From Neocallimastix lanati (nom. inval.) (lineage: Eukaryota; Neocallimastigomycota; Neocallimastigomycetes; Neocallimastigales; Neocallimastigaceae), in the NCBI GenBank assembly GCA_016946835.1, contig JACVTC010000537.1, forward strand, positions 1 through 20,087: DNA of 20,087 nucleotides, in the 5' to 3' direction. How positions within the stretch are numbered: the first letter of the stretch is position 1; each line of letters begins with the position of its first letter. Under the pieces are notes generated by a model. That model saw nothing but the letters and a program-made list of their open reading frames with translations, did no database searches and was not told the DNA's origin. Shown piece by piece: positions 16,231-20,087 of this stretch. The position numbers were made by a program, and so were the translations under genes.

Positions 16231-16974
16231 CTATGAGTTTATGTTGATTTTTAAAATTTTATTTTTGATACTATTGATATTAAAATGGGCAAAACGACGA
16301 TGCCATAAATTTAGTTTATCAATTGATTTTAAATGTGTATAATTGATTTCAACCAAATTATTATTATGTTGGTTGTTTTGAAAATTTAATGGTTGAGTTG
16401 AAATCCAAAATTTAAATGTATTAGATTGGTTCGATTTAATTGATAATATTCTTTGATTGTGTTCGTCATAAATTAGTGCATATGATTTATTATTAGTATT
16501 ATTGAAAATTATTTTGTATCCTTGTTGTGTAAGATTTCCAATTGATAATAAATTTTTATTTATTTTTGGTGAGTAATAGACATTCTTAATGATTATTTTG
16601 TGATTACTAATGTATCCTATGAGATCTCCTTTAAATTGTGTTGATATAACTTGATTATTAGCTAAATAAACTTTGTCATTGCACTTTTGAATATTATGTA
16701 ATTTATTTAAATGACCAGTAATATTTATTGATGCGCCGGAGTCCAATATCCAACACATCATTTCTTTTTGTTTATTTTCTTCGTTTTGTTTATTTACTTC
16801 GGCAAAATTAATATCAAGGTTTTCTTGAGAATTGTAATCCTTGGTAAAAGAATCGGCATAGCTTGTATCGTACCTTTCTTTTTCCATGAAATTTGCATAA
16901 TTTCTACGTTTATTATATTTTCTTTTAAAATTATTTCTTCTTCTTTTGAAAATTTTTCTTCTTGTGTTAGCCAT
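16231..16974 (-). pseudogene. Copia protease and integrase zinc-binding N-terminus
   Basis: This 247-codon segment begins with an Arg/Lys-rich stretch (residues 5-24). It carries the aspartic protease motif LDSGAS (D78) and ends in the GAG-pre-integrase/HHCC region (LWHRRFAHFN). The TAG at 16231-16233 falls just before the CPIC pair, cutting the zinc site in half. The same frame then runs on into the integrase core, so a single base change explains the break. An in-frame TAA lies five codons upstream of the ATG, and no Gag capsid domain or CCHC knuckle precedes it, so gag is missing or beyond recognition. Confidence 0.83.
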
Positions 16975-17460
16975 TGTGGAGAATTTTAAATTAATTTATT
17001 TTTTAATAATTTATTAATATTTTATATTATGCGAACATTTTTTTTTTTATTTAAAATTTTAAAGAATAATTGATGAGGGATATGTTGTATGTCTAGATTG
17101 TTTATTTATACATATTCAATATATTGATTAAAACCTTATTCTATTTTCATTAAATAAATGTAAATTGAAATATATATTGTTTAATATTTCCTTGATAATT
17201 TATAATGAACTTTAATAATATATATTTTTTAATAATTGGTTAAGTTATATTTATTACTTAATAAAAAAAAAGGTTATAAAATAATATATTTCAGAATTAT
17301 GATTGGTTTCTATTTTTATCTTATTTTTTTAATGTAATATTTTTCATTATGCTATTTGAAATTAATTTAATTAAACATTTATATTATTGGTTTTTTATGT
17401 TTGAAAAAGGTATTTATACTTGATTTACATTTATTAATATTGGAATTAAAAATATATATG

Positions 17461-17491
<31 letters not shown>

Positions 17492-18339
17492 TATTGTTAA
17501 TAATTGACAATAATATTTTCAGTTCAAATTAATTATTTGACTGACCATATGATTTTCAGTTCAAATTAATTATTTGACTGACCATATGATTATAAAGTTT
17601 TGATTTAAAAAATAGATTATAAGTCAAAAATTATAATAACACTAAATAACACAAAAATGTTTTATAAACAAATAAGTTTTATTATATTTAGATTTTAAAA
17701 TAATCTTTATTAATTATTAGTGTTATTAACAATAAATCGTTAATAACAATTACATCGATTAAAATACATGAAATTTGGTTAACTATTTATATTTTTATCT
17801 TATTACATTTAGAATATATAATTCCTATTGAATTATATTATCTAACTATTTATTTAAAAACAATACTAACCTAAACTAATAATAAATAATTAACTATTAC
17901 TAAATAAAGAGAATTATAATTAATAACTAAAATAAATATAATCAATTCTAATTGAGTTCATTTATTATTTATTTATTATTTAAATATTATTAGTAAATTT
18001 ATTATATATTTTCTATTTTAAAATAATATAAAAGTTGTCATAATTATTTAATATAAATTTAGCATAAAATGCCGTAAGTTTCAACATGACTAATTGCATA
18101 GTTTCATGTTGTTAATTTATCTTGTAAAAAACCTTAACTCTTATTATTTAAATTAAATTACATAAAAAGAAATGATTTTCAATTACTAGTTTCACAAGAG
18201 AAATTTTTAATTTATTAATATGATTGGGAAGAAGTCGAAGTTTTGTTTAAAATTATTTGCAATAATTTTATACACGTGATTTTTAATAGATTTATTTCAA
18301 TTTTACTTAAATTTATGATTAAATTTAATTAAAATTTAT
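16975..18339. other. AT-rich spacer including undelimited LTR sequence
   Basis: No gene was recognised. The tract should contain the end of the copia element's 5' side, if any is left, and most of the element 3 3' LTR, whose right edge is at 18363. Visible structure: a 26-T run (17461-17486), a 37-bp tandem duplication, a TGTTATTAAC/GTTAATAACA hairpin (17721-17730 with 17739-17748) and CAACATG/CATGTTG (18082-18088 with 18105-18111). Confidence 0.6.
17515..17591. repeat. 37-bp tandem duplication
   Basis: The unit beginning ATTTTCAGTTC and ending GACCATATG occurs twice in direct succession with no mismatch (2.1 copies, period 37). It lies 28 bp after the poly(T) run. Confidence 0.9.
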
Positions 18340-18378
18340 AAAGATATTAATAATATCTTTACAATCTCGCCCCTTAAG
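18340..18378 (-). promoter_or_regulatory. Element 3 polypurine tract and 3' LTR start
   Basis: On the minus strand, CTTAAGGGGCGAGAT (18378-18364) is followed by TGTAAAG, so the 3' LTR starts at 18363 and extends left. Just inside the LTR a perfect 10-bp palindrome, AAAGATATTA/TAATATCTTT with a 1-nt centre, spans 18340-18360. The tract lies just after the element 3 stop codon at 18401. Confidence 0.65.
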
Positions 18379-18400
18379 TCGAGCTCCTGCGAGATTAACT

Positions 18401-20087
18401 TTAAGAAGGAAGATCAATTACAAAAGGTTGATATTTATGTCTAACATAGTACTCGTTTGCATCATCAGGTGGTTGACAGAATTCGTTGTTAACATTCGAA
18501 GATTTGTTCTTCTTTTCTTTTCTGTAATATTCTTGTATTAATTGTCTATCAAGAATTTGATCTTCATCAATCCAAGTATTTTCACTAAAATCGCATCCTT
18601 TCCATTTAATCAAGTAACGATTCTTATTGTTAAAGGTTTTCATTTTAATTATTCTTTCAGGAGTTCTATCAATTGTATCCGTATTAAGATTAATATTTCT
18701 TCTACGAGTATTTCTTCTGTTTGAAAATTCATTTTCATGGTAAGGTTCGAGAAGTGAAACATGAAATACAGGGTGACAACGCATATTATTAGGAAGTTTA
18801 AGTTCGTACGCTAAGTCACTAACTTTTCTTATTATTTCAAAAGGTCCTATTAGTTGATCAGATAATTTTCTATTTTTCTTTGTTGTATTACCCTTTAAAA
18901 GATAAACTTTATTTCCTACTTTAAAATCTGGAGAATCCATTCTTTTCAGATCTGCATATTTCTTATAAGTCTTTTTTGCTTGCTCTAAGTTTTCTTTTAA
19001 AAATTTAATGTTTTCATTAATATTTAATATTCTTTTCTCAGCTCTATGCGGATTCTCATTTGAAGGAATTTCAGGATTAAATTTCGGATTAAAACCATAA
19101 TTTGCAAAAAAAGGTGATTGATTTATTGACTGTTGTAAAGTATTATTATAGGAAAATTCTGCAAAAGGTAATAAATCAAACCAATTATTTTGTTTTTCGT
19201 TAATGAAAACAACGAAGATATTGTTCCAATATCGAGTTCACCCTCTCCGTTTGACCATCAGTCTGCGGGTGATTAGCAGTAGAAAAAGAATGCTTAATAT
19301 TTAAAAGAGAGCAAAGACGATTCCAAAAATCAGAGGTAAATTGAGAACCACGATCAGAAATAATAGAATCGGGAAACCATGAAGTTTAAAAATATTAGCA
19401 ATGAAAGAATCAGCAGCAATAGAAGCAGTAGGAAGACATCTAAATGGTATAAAATGAGCCATTTTAGTTAGCGATCCACAACAACCATTATAGTGGTCAT
19501 ATCTTTGGATTTCGGAAGTTCAACAATAAAATCCATAGAGATAGCAGACCAGGCTCTATTTGGGTGTAGAAAGTGGAGAAAGTAAACCATATGGCTTATG
19601 TCTTGGGATTTGGATTTTGAACAAATTTCACAAGATTTAATAAACATTTTAACATCTTTTTGTAATTAGGCCACCAGAAATTACGAGAAATAAAGTTCAA
19701 TAGTTTTATTAATTCCAAATGACCAGCAGAAATAGAGTCATGATGGAGTTCTAAAAACTCTTATTCTAATTTTATTGGGACCATAAATTAAATTTTCAAA
19801 AAGTAAATAACCATTTTTGTCAAGAGAAAATTTATCGATTTTACTAAAAGGGGGATCTTTTGATTTATCATTTTTAAGAAATTCAGTTATTTTGCAATAG
19901 AATTCATCATTAGCTAGAGAATCATGAATAGAGGAGATTAAAGAATCATTCTTAAAACTACATGAATTAATAACGCATGAAATAGGACGAACACTAGCAA
20001 ATAAATGATCACTACGTCTTGATAAAATATCTGGTTTACCTGACTTTTTACCAGCTCTGTAAATTAGTTTAAAATCAAATCTAGATA
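18401..20087 (-). pseudogene. Chromovirus Pol: RNase H end, integrase and chromodomain
   Basis: Reading from the window edge, one can follow the RNase H end (IYRAGKKSGKPDILSRR), the integrase zinc region (SAGHLELI, FWWPNYKK, then CEIC after a frame change), catalytic segments MDFIVELP, SDRGSQF and TDGQTERVN, and LLPFAEFSYNN. Frame changes of one base occur near 19755, 19660, 19560, 19470, 19372 and 19205. From about 19205 to the TAA at 18401 the frame is open (about 267 codons). The last 179 residues, from an ATG at 18940, hold the GPF motif (32-34), HPVFHVSLL (56-64) and a chromodomain (about 95-135, YLIKWKG and NTW), which in relatives guides integration to marked chromatin. The catalytic residues are still recognisable, so decay is fairly recent. 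Confidence 0.85.

Larger units (their letters stand above)
13414..16974 (-). mobile_element. Ty1/Copia retrotransposon remnant
   Basis: Protease, integrase and RT/RNase H occur in that order on the minus strand, the defining Pseudoviridae (Ty1/Copia) arrangement. The 3' LTR edge is visible: AGGAGGAA followed by TGTTAGAATA, so the LTR begins at 13414 and continues leftwards. Its other end was not found. No 5' LTR, PBS or gag was found on the right. The coding part has an amber codon at 16231-16233 and a frame change within 14887-14927, so the copy is dead or non-autonomous. Confidence 0.85.
18340..20087 (-). mobile_element. Element 3: decayed Ty3/Gypsy chromovirus, 3' half
   Basis: RNase H end, integrase, GPF module and chromodomain occur in order on the minus strand, followed by a purine tract and LTR start. 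The 5' half is outside the window. The chromodomain places it in the chromovirus branch of Ty3/Gypsy, distinct from element 2. Numerous single-base frame breaks show it is inactive, unless they are assembly errors. Confidence 0.83.

Overview
The window is an AT-rich eukaryotic intergenic tract made almost entirely of LTR retrotransposons. No host gene, tRNA or rRNA was recognised. Very high A+T, asparagine-rich linkers, the standard stop codons and a chromodomain-bearing Ty3/Gypsy integrase suggest an early-diverging fungus with an extreme AT genome. Anaerobic gut fungi (Neocallimastigomycota) are my best guess; Dictyostelium-like or other AT-rich hosts are not excluded.

Layout, left to right. 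(1) Element 1, minus strand, about 18-2139 plus a split LTR: an intact Gag ORF with an acidic insert, a leader of about 1.4 kb with a 40-41 bp tandem repeat, structured RNA elements and a primer binding site (PBS) at 2123-2139. (2) Element 2, plus strand, 2361-9301: a complete Ty3/Gypsy element with 761-bp LTRs that match base for base, 4-bp ATAT target duplications, PBS, structured leader with two long poly(A) runs, Gag with a CCHC knuckle, and Pol (PR-RT-RH-IN). It sits in what appears to be the 5' LTR of element 1. (3) 9306-13413: an AT-rich gene desert with diverged copies of one repeat and many short hairpin-forming inverted repeats. (4) Copia remnant, minus strand, about 13414-16974: PR, IN and RT/RH in order, but no gag, one in-frame amber codon and a frame break in the Asn-rich linker. 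(5) 16975-18363: AT-rich spacer and the undelimited 3' LTR of element 3. (6) Element 3, minus strand, 18363 to the window end: a decayed chromovirus with RNase H end, integrase and chromodomain, broken by about six one-base indels.

The most interesting signals are RNA-level. Element 2 has a complete predicted -1 frameshift cassette at the Gag/Pol junction: slippery TTTAAAT, 8-nt spacer, H-type pseudoknot. The leaders of elements 1 and 2, otherwise unlike in sequence, share an 8-bp hairpin with an identical ACCGAA loop and two compensatory base-pair changes. In both leaders it lies 16-18 nt downstream of a 10-bp long-range stem enclosing two smaller hairpins. This looks like a conserved cis-acting RNA domain (packaging, dimerisation or translation), which I infer and have not seen described.
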